44,899 bases of DNA from Caryophanales bacterium (GCA_016287465.1 JAEEWP010000003.1:1-44899), one strand, 5' to 3'; positions 9,043 to 17,734 are shown, counted from the first letter of the stretch. Translations and numbers: made by a program. The notes: generated from the letters alone by a model not told the origin.

Positions 9043-9935
9043 GTCGTTAAATAGGTATTAGCATTCAAGGCAGCAATCGCTCCATCGTTGCAAGCGGTGG
9101 TGAGCTGCCTTATTTTTTTGACCCTGCAATCACCGGCGGCAAAGATGCCTTCGGTCTTGGTGGCCATATTCTCATCGGTAACGATGAAGCCTTTCTCCAA
9201 ATCAACAACATTGGCGAATCTCTCGTTATCCGGAACCTGTCCGATGGCGACGAAGACGCCATTGATCTCAATCGTCATTGGCTTCTTGTCTAATCTGCCT
9301 TCGAATGAGACGCTTTCGACCTTATCGGTACCGTTGAAGCGGACGGAATTGTAGTTGTGGTAGATCGAGACGTTTGGAAGGGCCTTCAAAGCGGTCACAA
9401 GGATATCGTCGGCGAAGAACTTGTCGAAGAGGGTGACAACGTCAACGTGACGGGAGGTTTTTGCTAGAAGCAAAGCGTACTGGAGTGCGCTATTGGCATC
9501 GCCGATGACCATCGTGTCTTTGCCAGTGTAGAAAGCGCCATCGCAAACAGCGCAATAAGAAACGCCTTTGAGGTTTTCTCCAGGGATGCCAAGATGACGG
9601 TGTTTGACACCGCTAGCAATGATAACAGCTCTACCTTCGTAGTCGCCATATTCGCAATGGGCAACGAAGTTGTCGCCTTTCTTTTCGATGGATTTGACCT
9701 CGTCCATTTCGAACTCAGCACCTAAAGCGGTGATCTGCTCGAAAAGGTTATTGGACCATTCAAGTCCGGAGATCTCTTTGATGGATGGGAAGTTCTCAAC
9801 TCTTGGAGAGTCGGCGATTTGACCGCCGAACGCTTGCCTCTCGATGAGCTTGACGCTTCTGCCAGCTCTAAGCGAATAAAGGGCCGCAGTCATTGCTGCA
9901 GCCCCTCCGCCTATGATTAAGATATCAGGCAGCAT
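9033..9935 (-). CDS. trxB: Thioredoxin reductase
   Basis: FAD GGGAAAMTAALYSLRAG; redox CAVCDGAFY; GIFAAGDCR. Confidence 0.93.
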   Translation of the reverse strand: MLPDILIIGGGAAAMTAALYSLRAGRSVKLIERQAFGGQIADSPRVENFPSIKEISGLEWSNNLFEQITALGAEFEMDEVKSIEKKGDNFVAHCEYGDYEGRAVIIASGVKHRHLGIPGENLKGVSYCAVCDGAFYTGKDTMVIGDANSALQYALLLAKTSRHVDVVTLFDKFFADDILVTALKALPNVSIYHNYNSVRFNGTDKVESVSFEGRLDKKPMTIEINGVFVAIGQVPDNERFANVVDLEKGFIVTDENMATKTEGIFAAGDCRVKKIRQLTTACNDGAIAALNANTYLTTHS

Positions 9936-12315
9936 TTCCGCCTTTCACCTTCTGGATGTAACCTCTGATGTCGGAAGCGTTCTCGTACGCATCATAGGCC
10001 TCACCATTTGGAACTAAGAGAGTCGGCGCATTGGTGATACCAAAGGCAGTGGTCGTCTCTTTGTTTGAAACAGCGTCAATCTGCTCATATTCGATGCCTT
10101 CTTTATCAAGCATCATCTTCGCCATCTTGCAGTTTGGGCAGGTTGGAGAAGTGAAGAGCATGACTTTGGTCACTTTTGGAGCAGAAGCCTTCTCTTCGTG
10201 CTCGTGGCACTCGCAAGCGCTGTCGTGAGCGTGTGGACGGCTGTTCTCGTTTGGAATGTAGGTCTTACGATCCTTGTATTCCTGGGCTTTGCCATCGTTC
10301 CAGTTCTTAACTGGACGGTAGTAACCGGTGATACGGGACCAGACTTCAGCTTCTTTTCCACAGATTGGGCAGGTGTGGACTTCACCATTGATGTAACCGT
10401 GATCCTGGCAGATCGAATAGGTTGGGGACATGGTGTAGTAAGGAAGCTTGTAGTTCTCAGCGATCTTACGGACGAGCTTCATGCAGCTCTCCCAGTTTGG
10501 AAGACGCTGGCCCAAGAAGGTGTGGAAGACGGTGCCAGAGGTGTAAAGGGTCTGGAATCTGTCTTCGATGTCAAGGGCGGCGAAGATATCGTCGGTATAA
10601 CCGACTGGTAAGTGTGAGCTGTTGGTGTAGTAAGGGGTCTCGCCATTTCCGCCCGCAGTGAGGATGTCTGGATATCTCTCACGGTCATGTTTAGCAAGAC
10701 GGAAGGCGGTGGACTCGGCTGGGGTGGCTTCGAGGTTGTAGAGATCGCCATATCTCTCCTGGTAGTCGGAGAGGCGGGCTCTCATGTGGTTGAGAACCTC
10801 AACGGTGAAGTCCTGAGCAGCCTGAGTGGTGAGGTCGCTTCTGACCCAACGGGCATTGAGGCAAGCTTCGTTCATGCCGACAAGACCGATGGTGGAGAAG
10901 TGGTTCTTGAAAGAGCCAAGGTAATGCTTGGTGTATGGATATAAGCCAGCTTCAAGGAGTTTGGTGATGGTCTTACGCTTGACGCTGAGTGAGCGGGCGG
11001 CGATATCCATCATGCCATCGAGTCTGGCATAGAAGTCTTCCTTGTTGGTGGCAAGATAGGCGATACGTGGCATGTTGATGGTGACAACGCCGACGGAACC
11101 GGTGCTTTCGCCACTTCCGAAGTAACCACCGGATTTCTTTCTGAGCTCACGGAGGTCAAGACGGAGACGGCAGCACATGGAACGGACATCGCTTGGTTTC
11201 ATATCGCTGTTGATGTAGTTGCTGAAGTATGGGGTGCCGTACTTGGCAGTCATTGTGAAGAGGAGACGGTTGTTCTCGGTGTCGGACCAATCGAATTCTC
11301 TGGTGATGGAATAGGTTGGGATTGGATACTGGAATCCACGGCCATTGGCATCGCCTTCGATCATGACTTCGATGAAGGCTTTGTTGATCATATCCATCTC
11401 GGCTTTGCAATCACCATATGTGAAATCCATCTCTTTGCCACCGACGATGGCTGGGAGGTTCTTAAGATCCTCTGGGACGGTCCAGTCGAGGGTGATGTTG
11501 GTGAATGGAGCCTGGGTTCCCCAACGGGATGGGGTGTTGACGCCGAAGATGAAGGACTGGATGCACTGCTTGACCTGCTTGTAGGTAAGGTTGTCAACCT
11601 TAACGAATGGGGCGAGATAAGTATCGAAGGAACTGAATGCCTGAGCTCCCGCCCATTCGTTCTGCATAATGCCAAGGAAGTTGACCATCTGGTTGCAAAG
11701 AGTGCTCAAATGGCCAGCTGGGGTAGAGGTGATTTTGCCTGGGACGCCGCCTAAGCCCTGCTGAATAAGCTGCTTAAGGGACCAACCAGCGCAATAACCG
11801 GTAAGCATGGAAAGGTCGTGGATGTGGATGTCGGCGTTGCGGTGGGCATCACCGATTTCCTTATCATAGACCTGGCTTAACCAGTAGTTGGCGGTAACGG
11901 CGCCGCTGTTCGAAAGGATAAGACCACCGACGGAATAGGTGACGGTGCTGTTCTCCTTAACACGCCAGTCGCTGATCTTGAGATAGTTATCGACGACGGT
12001 GGCGTAGTTGAGCTCGGTCTTCTTGATTTCACGGATATCCGCATGTTTCTTACGGTAGTCCATGTAGCTGTGAGCGACATCGACATAGCCAGCCTGGATC
12101 AAGACGATTTCAACGCTGTCCTGGATGTCTTCGATGTTCACGATGCCATTATCGACCTTCTTATTGAACTCCGCTGTGACACGGAGAGCTAAAAGCTCAA
12201 TGATGTTCTTATCTGCTTCTTTGTGTTCTGCGACGAAGGCTCTCTCAATAGCCTTTTCGATTCTCGATAAATCAAATTCAACGATCGATTCATCTCTTTT
12301 TCTAACTTTCAACAT
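9925..12315 (-). CDS. nrdD: Anaerobic ribonucleoside-triphosphate reductase with C-terminal glutaredoxin-like domain
   Basis: N-terminal ATP-cone, glycyl-radical region SRITGYYRPVKNWNDGKAQEYKDR, then KVMLFTSPTCPNCKMAK; RBS aaaggag before ATG at 12315 (ORF opens at 12339). Confidence 0.95.
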   Translation of the reverse strand: MLKVRKRDESIVEFDLSRIEKAIERAFVAEHKEADKNIIELLALRVTAEFNKKVDNGIVNIEDIQDSVEIVLIQAGYVDVAHSYMDYRKKHADIREIKKTELNYATVVDNYLKISDWRVKENSTVTYSVGGLILSNSGAVTANYWLSQVYDKEIGDAHRNADIHIHDLSMLTGYCAGWSLKQLIQQGLGGVPGKITSTPAGHLSTLCNQMVNFLGIMQNEWAGAQAFSSFDTYLAPFVKVDNLTYKQVKQCIQSFIFGVNTPSRWGTQAPFTNITLDWTVPEDLKNLPAIVGGKEMDFTYGDCKAEMDMINKAFIEVMIEGDANGRGFQYPIPTYSITREFDWSDTENNRLLFTMTAKYGTPYFSNYINSDMKPSDVRSMCCRLRLDLRELRKKSGGYFGSGESTGSVGVVTINMPRIAYLATNKEDFYARLDGMMDIAARSLSVKRKTITKLLEAGLYPYTKHYLGSFKNHFSTIGLVGMNEACLNARWVRSDLTTQAAQDFTVEVLNHMRARLSDYQERYGDLYNLEATPAESTAFRLAKHDRERYPDILTAGGNGETPYYTNSSHLPVGYTDDIFAALDIEDRFQTLYTSGTVFHTFLGQRLPNWESCMKLVRKIAENYKLPYYTMSPTYSICQDHGYINGEVHTCPICGKEAEVWSRITGYYRPVKNWNDGKAQEYKDRKTYIPNENSRPHAHDSACECHEHEEKASAPKVTKVMLFTSPTCPNCKMAKMMLDKEGIEYEQIDAVSNKETTTAFGITNAPTLLVPNGEAYDAYENASDIRGYIQKVKGGNAA

Positions 12316-12347
12316 AACTCTGCTCCTTTCGCTTCGCACAGTAGGGA

Positions 12348-12439
12348 ATAAGGGGCTTTTAAAACGCCACCTTATCGACCCGATTTATGTTCGAGGAGAG
12401 ATTACTCATCTCCCTTGCACCGATAATCATAAATATCGG
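12348..12439 (-). promoter_or_regulatory. Structured nrdD 5' leader: three consecutive hairpins
   Basis: Hairpins 12348-12375 (ATAAGGGGC/GCCaCCTTAT), 12395-12414 (GAGAT/ATCTC plus GG/CC), 12420-12439 (CCGATA/TATCGG). Confidence 0.5.
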
Positions 12440-12492
12440 CATATAAATTGCAATCAAAATGCAACGTATTTTTTGGGAAAATTTTTGAAAAC

Positions 12493-12730
12493 TTTTTCAC
12501 AGAGTTTTCCACAATAAAAAACCTTAGTATTTTTGCCGATTTGACGAACACTGAAATAGTAATTACGAAGTCAATAAGAAAAATCTCAATTTTTGACAGT
12601 GTATCAAATAGTACGAATATATTCGTTAAATAGCCGATTTTGGGGTTTGGAAATCTGAGTTTGGAGGGGAAACCGATCAAAATTTGAAAAATGACTTTTC
12701 GTTTTGATTGACGAACAAAAATGTGGAAAA
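12493..12730. promoter_or_regulatory. AT-rich region with three DnaA-box-like 9-mers
   Basis: TTTTTCACA 12493-12501, TTTTCCACA 12505-12513, TGTGGAAAA 12722-12730; all fit TTWTNCACA on one strand. Confidence 0.4.
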
Positions 12731-12954
12731 CTTAAAGTCCAAAAAATGCGATGGCAAATGAACATTTTTGAGGTCTGTTTTCGCTATAAATTCGTGTATC
12801 AAAAATCTACTAGTTTTTAGGGTGTTTTAATACACGCCGAAGCAACAATATTTCTTATACGCGCACACAACATATTTTTATATTTGGCATATTCATTTTT
12901 TGGAATGTCGCGCTATCATAAAATCAACAATTGTTTCGGAGGAACAATAAAAAT

Positions 12955-13668
12955 ATGGGAGACAAGAAACCAAAGAAGCCGAATGCTTTTAAGAAATTCT
13001 TTGAAGAGTTTAAGGCATTCATCAACAAAGGCAACGCTTTCATGCTTGCCGTCGGCGTCGTCATCGGCGGCGCGTTCAACGCCATCGTCACCTCACTCGT
13101 CAACATCTTGATGAGCTTAGCGACCTGGGGTGTTCCAGGAGGTCTTAAAGGACTCGTTACCGTCCTTCCAGCCTTAACTGATGCCCAAAAAGGTGCCGCA
13201 TTCCTTCAGAACGGCCAAGTCGTCAACCTTCAGTCCTTCACTATGGCCGAGGTTAACGATCGTGTTATCGAATTCGCTGCTCAGCAGGGTGTTACCGACT
13301 TAACCGTCGAAAGCGATACCTTCATCCAGTGGAAGAATTCGCTCCTCGGCCTTTATGAACAGCACGGCACTACCTTCACCTACAAGATGTCTGCCATCAT
13401 CGATTGGGGCACCTTCATCAATGCCGTAATCGCCTTCATCATCATTGGCTTAACCCTCTTCATCATCGTTAAGATCGTCAACAAGATCGAAGCCAAGAAA
13501 GCCGAAGCCAAAGCTAAGGCCCTTGAGAAATACTACGAGAAGCACCCAGAAGAGAGACCTGTCCCACCGGAGGAAGGAACCCCTGAGCCAACCGAAGCCG
13601 ACCTTCTCAAAGAGATTCTCGGAGAGTTGAAGAAACAAAACGAAGGAAAAGCCAAAAAGGCTGAATAA
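12955..13668 (+). CDS. mscL: Large-conductance mechanosensitive channel with expanded extracellular loop
   Basis: FINKGNAFMLAVGVVIGGAFNAIVTSLV TM1, INAVIAFIIIGLTLFIIVKIVNK TM2, C-terminal ADLLKEILGELKKQN; RBS ggagg. Confidence 0.9.
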   Translation: MGDKKPKKPNAFKKFFEEFKAFINKGNAFMLAVGVVIGGAFNAIVTSLVNILMSLATWGVPGGLKGLVTVLPALTDAQKGAAFLQNGQVVNLQSFTMAEVNDRVIEFAAQQGVTDLTVESDTFIQWKNSLLGLYEQHGTTFTYKMSAIIDWGTFINAVIAFIIIGLTLFIIVKIVNKIEAKKAEAKAKALEKYYEKHPEERPVPPEEGTPEPTEADLLKEILGELKKQNEGKAKKAE

Positions 13669-13684
13669 TCCGCACAAAAATTAA

Positions 13685-13712
13685 AAAAGAGGCAGCAAAA
13701 CCTGCCTCTTTT
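13685..13712. terminator. Bidirectional terminator
   Basis: AAAAGAGGCAG-CAAAAC-CTGCCTCTTTT between convergent genes. Confidence 0.88.
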
Positions 13713-13725
13713 CTTTTTCAATGTG

Positions 13726-14610
13726 TTATTTAATGGAGTCCACAATGTGCTTTGCGTAGACGCCAGCGATGTTCTTTCCGGTGATTCTTTCAATCTCCTG
13801 CAAGAAGGCATTTGAGTTGACCTCACAGAGGACTGGATTCCCGTCTTTGTCATCTAAGAGATCGACTCCGCAATAATCCAGCTTAAGGATCTTGGCGGCT
13901 TTCTCGGCGGCCTCTTTAAATAATTCTGGGAGATCTATCAGTTCGCCATGGCCGCCCTGAGCGACATTGCTTCGGAAATCGCCGTTATCGTTGCACCTCT
14001 TCATGGATGCCACGACCTTTCCGTTGATCACGATGATGCGGAAATCATGCCCTTTGCTGCTCTCTATAAACTCTTGGTATAAGTGGGCGCCGAACTTATG
14101 GCTCTTCTCAAATTCTACGAGTTCATCGAAGTTTTTGATTAAATAGACCTCTTTTCCTAAGCTTCCGTAATTGTCTTTTGCCACGATTGGGAAGGATAGT
14201 TCATTGGCCACTTCTTTGATAAAGCCGTCGTCATCGCTTCCGACATAGTTAAGTGGGGCAGAGATGGTCTTTGGCATCTTGATTCCAGCATTAGACAGAG
14301 CGATGTAGGTTAGCATCTTGTTATCGCAAAGCCTGATCGCCTCCGCGCTATCAAAAAGCTTTATGCCGGCCTTCTCGAGCATGTAGGCGACATATTCATC
14401 CTTATCTAAATACAAAACGAAGTCATATTTGGACATTTCTGAAGCCAAAATATCACCGTTTGATCCAATTAAAGCCAAAATTTCGGCGTTGGTTTTGTAG
14501 TCTAACGAAACGCCTAAAGAACCCAGTTCTTCTTTCATTCTTTTGTAGTAGTGAATAGACGCTGGAGTTTGGATATAAGCGTTCAGAATCGCTAAGCCAG
14601 TCTTTAACAT
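13726..14610 (-). CDS. RimK-like ATP-grasp ligase
   Basis: FPIVAKDNYGSLGKEVYL, HDFRIIVINGKVVASMKR, LCEVNSNAFLQEIE. Confidence 0.8.
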   Translation of the reverse strand: MLKTGLAILNAYIQTPASIHYYKRMKEELGSLGVSLDYKTNAEILALIGSNGDILASEMSKYDFVLYLDKDEYVAYMLEKAGIKLFDSAEAIRLCDNKMLTYIALSNAGIKMPKTISAPLNYVGSDDDGFIKEVANELSFPIVAKDNYGSLGKEVYLIKNFDELVEFEKSHKFGAHLYQEFIESSKGHDFRIIVINGKVVASMKRCNDNGDFRSNVAQGGHGELIDLPELFKEAAEKAAKILKLDYCGVDLLDDKDGNPVLCEVNSNAFLQEIERITGKNIAGVYAKHIVDSIK

Positions 14611-14659
14611 CTCAACAATTTTATGATAACTAGCAAAATCTTCAATACATTACGAAAAA

Positions 14660-14675
14660 TGACAGTATAATGTCA
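14660..14675. promoter_or_regulatory. Inverted repeat TGACA-N6-TGTCA covering the nadE -10 box (TATAAT 14666-14671)
   Basis: Perfect 5-bp arms; in the 79-bp divergent spacer. Confidence 0.6.
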
Positions 14676-14689
14676 AAGAGGTAATTATT

Positions 14690-16792
14690 ATGAATGACAT
14701 TAAACCAATCACATTACTACGAAATACGGATAAGTTAAGGAAGGAATTAGAGGAGAACGAAGGTAGGATTATTATCACCAAAAATGGCCAAAAAGACTTC
14801 GTTATCCTAACTGACGAGGCTCACCAGAAACTCTTGAATGAAGGGGGATCTACTAAAGAAAAGTCAAGATTTGCAAGGATTTCTGGCAAAAATGAGCTTA
14901 GTGACCCGCTTGGTTATGTTAAGGTTGCAGCTCAATCGATCAATGTAGAGATTGCTGGAATCACCCACAACAAAGAAGAAATAATCAAGGCTGTTAGCGA
15001 GGCAAACAGTGAAGGTGTCAAAATTCTTGTTTTGCCAGAATTATGTCTTACTTCTGCCACTTTAGGTGATTTGATATTCAGCAAAACAATCGAAGAATTG
15101 GTTGAGAAAGCCCTTGTTGAGCTTAAAGAAATCTCAAAAGATAATGACCTTCTATTCACCGTTGGCGCTCCAATCAAAACCAATGGAAAACTTTATAGTT
15201 GCGGTGTCGTTTATTATGGCGGAGAGATCCTTGGTATCGTTCCAAAAGCCTATCCATCTGACAATAGATATTTCTCTGAGGGACCGAAAGAGGGTTACAT
15301 CAATCTTCTTGGAGAAAAGATCCCATTTGGAACCAATTTGATCTTCGTTGACTCTAATTACCCAAAACTCAGAATCGCTGTTGAGCTTTCTGAAGACATC
15401 TCCAACATTGAGGTCCCTTCCGCGAAAGCGTCACAGGCAGGCGCGAATGTCATTCTTAATTTATGTGCCACGCCTACACTTATTGGCTCGGCCGAATACA
15501 CGACAAGCCTTTTGAAGACGGCTTCAGACAAAATGACTGCCGCCTACATCCTTGCCAACGCTGGTGATGGCGAAAGCACCACCGACATGATCTTCGGCGG
15601 CCACAACATCATCACCGAGAACGGAAAAATTCTTTGTGAGTCAGCCCCATTTAAGATGGAAAAGGCCGTTTCTGAAATCGACATTGAACTTCTTGAGGCC
15701 GAAAGAAACAGAAACCATTCATTCAAAGCCAAATACGAAAACGATTATCAAACGATCTTCTTCTCGATGCCTTTGGAAACTCCTAAAGCGTTGACCCGTC
15801 ATTACGCGAAAAATCCTTTCATCCCAGAAACCAAAGAAACTGACCTCGAAAGAGTAAATCTCATTCTCACCATGCAAAGCATGGCCCTTGTGAAAAGACT
15901 CAAAACCGTCCATCAGAAGAAAGTGGTCTTAGGTTTGTCTGGCGGTCTTGATTCAACTCTTGCGCTTCTCGTTTCCGTAGAAGCCTTCAAAAAACTTGGT
16001 TATGACCTGAAAGACATCATCGCCATCACTCTTCCGTCATTCGGAACAAGTAAGAAAACGCATAACAACGCAGTCCTTCTTTCAGAATCACTTGGCGTCT
16101 CCTTCCGCGAAATCAACATCGGAGAGTCGGTGCGTTTACATTTCAAGGACGTTGGGCACGATGAACAAAACCACAATGTCGCCTATGAGAACGCCCAAGC
16201 TCGCGAGAGGACCCAAGTATTGATGGATCTTGCTAACGATGAGGATGCTTTGATGGTCGGCACCGGCGACTTAAGCGAAGCTGCTCTTGGCTGGTGCACC
16301 TATAATGGTGACCATATGTCCTTCTATGACCTCAACATCTCCGTTCCAAAGACTTTGGTTAGATATGTTGTTGAGGGATATGCGATCATGCATCCAGAAG
16401 CGAAGACTGCTTTGCTTGGTATCATCGACACACCAATCAGCCCAGAGCTCTTGCCACCTTCCAGTAAAGGAGAGATCGTCCAGAAGTCCGAAGATAAAGT
16501 TGGGCCATACGAACTCCAGGATTTCTTCATTTTCCATTATCTCCGTTATGGATTCTCACCGAAGAAGCTCTATTTCCTTGCGCAGCAAGCCTTCAACTAT
16601 AAGTACGACAACGAGACTTTGAAGAAATGGTTAGGAACCTTCTTCAAGCGTTTCTTCCAGAGCCAATTCAAGAGAAACTGCACTCCTGATGGCATAAAAA
16701 TCGGCACCGTTGGTCTCTCACCTAGAGGTGACCTTGTGATGCCAAGTGATGCAATTTGTGAGGATTATCTTAAAGAAATCGAATCACTCTAG
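14690..16792 (+). CDS. nadE: NAD+ synthetase (glutamine-dependent architecture) with N-terminal Phd/YefM-like domain
   Basis: Nitrilase-like domain (VLPELCL, VPKAY, VELSED) plus NH3-dependent synthetase domain (LGLSGGLDSTLAL); about 70 extra N-terminal residues; RBS aaagagg. Confidence 0.93.
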   Translation: MNDIKPITLLRNTDKLRKELEENEGRIIITKNGQKDFVILTDEAHQKLLNEGGSTKEKSRFARISGKNELSDPLGYVKVAAQSINVEIAGITHNKEEIIKAVSEANSEGVKILVLPELCLTSATLGDLIFSKTIEELVEKALVELKEISKDNDLLFTVGAPIKTNGKLYSCGVVYYGGEILGIVPKAYPSDNRYFSEGPKEGYINLLGEKIPFGTNLIFVDSNYPKLRIAVELSEDISNIEVPSAKASQAGANVILNLCATPTLIGSAEYTTSLLKTASDKMTAAYILANAGDGESTTDMIFGGHNIITENGKILCESAPFKMEKAVSEIDIELLEAERNRNHSFKAKYENDYQTIFFSMPLETPKALTRHYAKNPFIPETKETDLERVNLILTMQSMALVKRLKTVHQKKVVLGLSGGLDSTLALLVSVEAFKKLGYDLKDIIAITLPSFGTSKKTHNNAVLLSESLGVSFREINIGESVRLHFKDVGHDEQNHNVAYENAQARERTQVLMDLANDEDALMVGTGDLSEAALGWCTYNGDHMSFYDLNISVPKTLVRYVVEGYAIMHPEAKTALLGIIDTPISPELLPPSSKGEIVQKSEDKVGPYELQDFFIFHYLRYGFSPKKLYFLAQQAFNYKYDNETLKKWLGTFFKRFFQSQFKRNCTPDGIKIGTVGLSPRGDLVMPSDAICEDYLKEIESL

Positions 16793-16824
16793 TATCCTAA
16801 ATATAAAGGAATGGTATTTTAGCC

Positions 16825-17691
16825 ATGAAAAAGAAAAAAGAAGAAGTTCAGTCTGAACAGCCAGAGTTAGAACAGCCAGAGTTAGAACAACCGGTTGAAG
16901 AACCGAAGGAAGCTGAAGAACCAAAAGAGGTCGAAGAAGCTTCTGAACCTGTCGCCGAAGAAGAGGAACCAAAGAAGGAAAAGAAGGGAATGCCTCTTGT
17001 CCTTAAGTTCATCATCTTTGAGCTCATCACCCTCATCATCGCTTTAGGCGCACATTTCTGCTTGCTCCAGTTCGTTGCTCCTCTTATGGAATTAAACGAA
17101 GTCTTGGAATGGGCGATCATGACAGTCGGCGCATTTGTACTTTACTTAGTCGCCGGTTATCTCTTTAACCATCTCATCGTCTTCAAAGGCAAAGGAAAGA
17201 CCACTTTCCCGAAATTCCTTTTGAGCGCTTTCCTTGGATGGGTCATCTGCATGGCACTTATCCATCTTGGCGTCTTCCTTACTAAACTTATCGTTCCAAC
17301 CAACCCTCTCCATTACAGCCTTACCGCTCTTAGCATCGGCCACGTCATCGCTCATGGTGGCAAATCCACCCCAAGTGGACTTGGAATCCTTGCCATCGCT
17401 CTTGTTATCACGATGGTCTACAGCTTCTTGATCAGATACTTCTTCGTCTTCAGAGGCGAGAAAGCCGTCAAGAAAGAAGAAGAGGTCGTCGAAGAAGAGC
17501 CAAAGGAAGAGAAATATCTTACCCACGCTTCCTTCCGCCAGATCGTCAAAGAGGAACTCGACAAGTTCTATACATCAAAGAAGAAATACGTCTACCATAG
17601 CCAAGCTCAATCCATCATCGATGAAGAAATCGATGTGTACGATAAGAAGCACGGCAAAAAGGAAGAAGAGAAAAAAGAGGAAGAAAAATAA
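16825..17691 (+). CDS. GtrA-like membrane protein with Glu/Pro-rich N-terminus and charged C-terminal tail
   Basis: About 4 TM; YLFNHLIVFK and SFLIRYFFVFR resemble GtrA motifs; tandem repeat QPELEQPELEQP. Confidence 0.5.
   Translation: MKKKKEEVQSEQPELEQPELEQPVEEPKEAEEPKEVEEASEPVAEEEEPKKEKKGMPLVLKFIIFELITLIIALGAHFCLLQFVAPLMELNEVLEWAIMTVGAFVLYLVAGYLFNHLIVFKGKGKTTFPKFLLSAFLGWVICMALIHLGVFLTKLIVPTNPLHYSLTALSIGHVIAHGGKSTPSGLGILAIALVITMVYSFLIRYFFVFRGEKAVKKEEEVVEEEPKEEKYLTHASFRQIVKEELDKFYTSKKKYVYHSQAQSIIDEEIDVYDKKHGKKEEEKKEEEK
16858..16892 (+). repeat. 15-bp in-frame tandem repeat (cagccagagttagaa, two full copies plus a diverged partial)
   Basis: Encodes QPELE QPELE QP. Confidence 0.75.
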
Positions 17692-17703
17692 TCTCGAGAA
17701 ATT

Positions 17704-17734
17704 AGCAGCCGCCAAAACGGCTGCTTTTCTTTTT
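17704..17734 (+). terminator. Rho-independent terminator
   Basis: AGCAGCCG-CCAAAA-CGGCTGCT then TTTCTTTTT. Confidence 0.88.

Noticed and set aside
10198-10611. 137-aa plus-strand ORF opposite nrdD
   Set aside because: Composition shadow (Val/Asp/Gly-rich) of a certain gene; no RBS
12440-12954. AT-rich gap considered as the chromosomal origin oriC
   Set aside because: No dnaA/dnaN neighbours and only three relaxed DnaA boxes; kept only as a regulatory or ori-like candidate
14690-14910. A complete toxin-antitoxin operon around the YefM-like domain
   Set aside because: No separate toxin ORF upstream (divergent ATP-grasp) or downstream (GtrA-like); the domain is in frame with NadE
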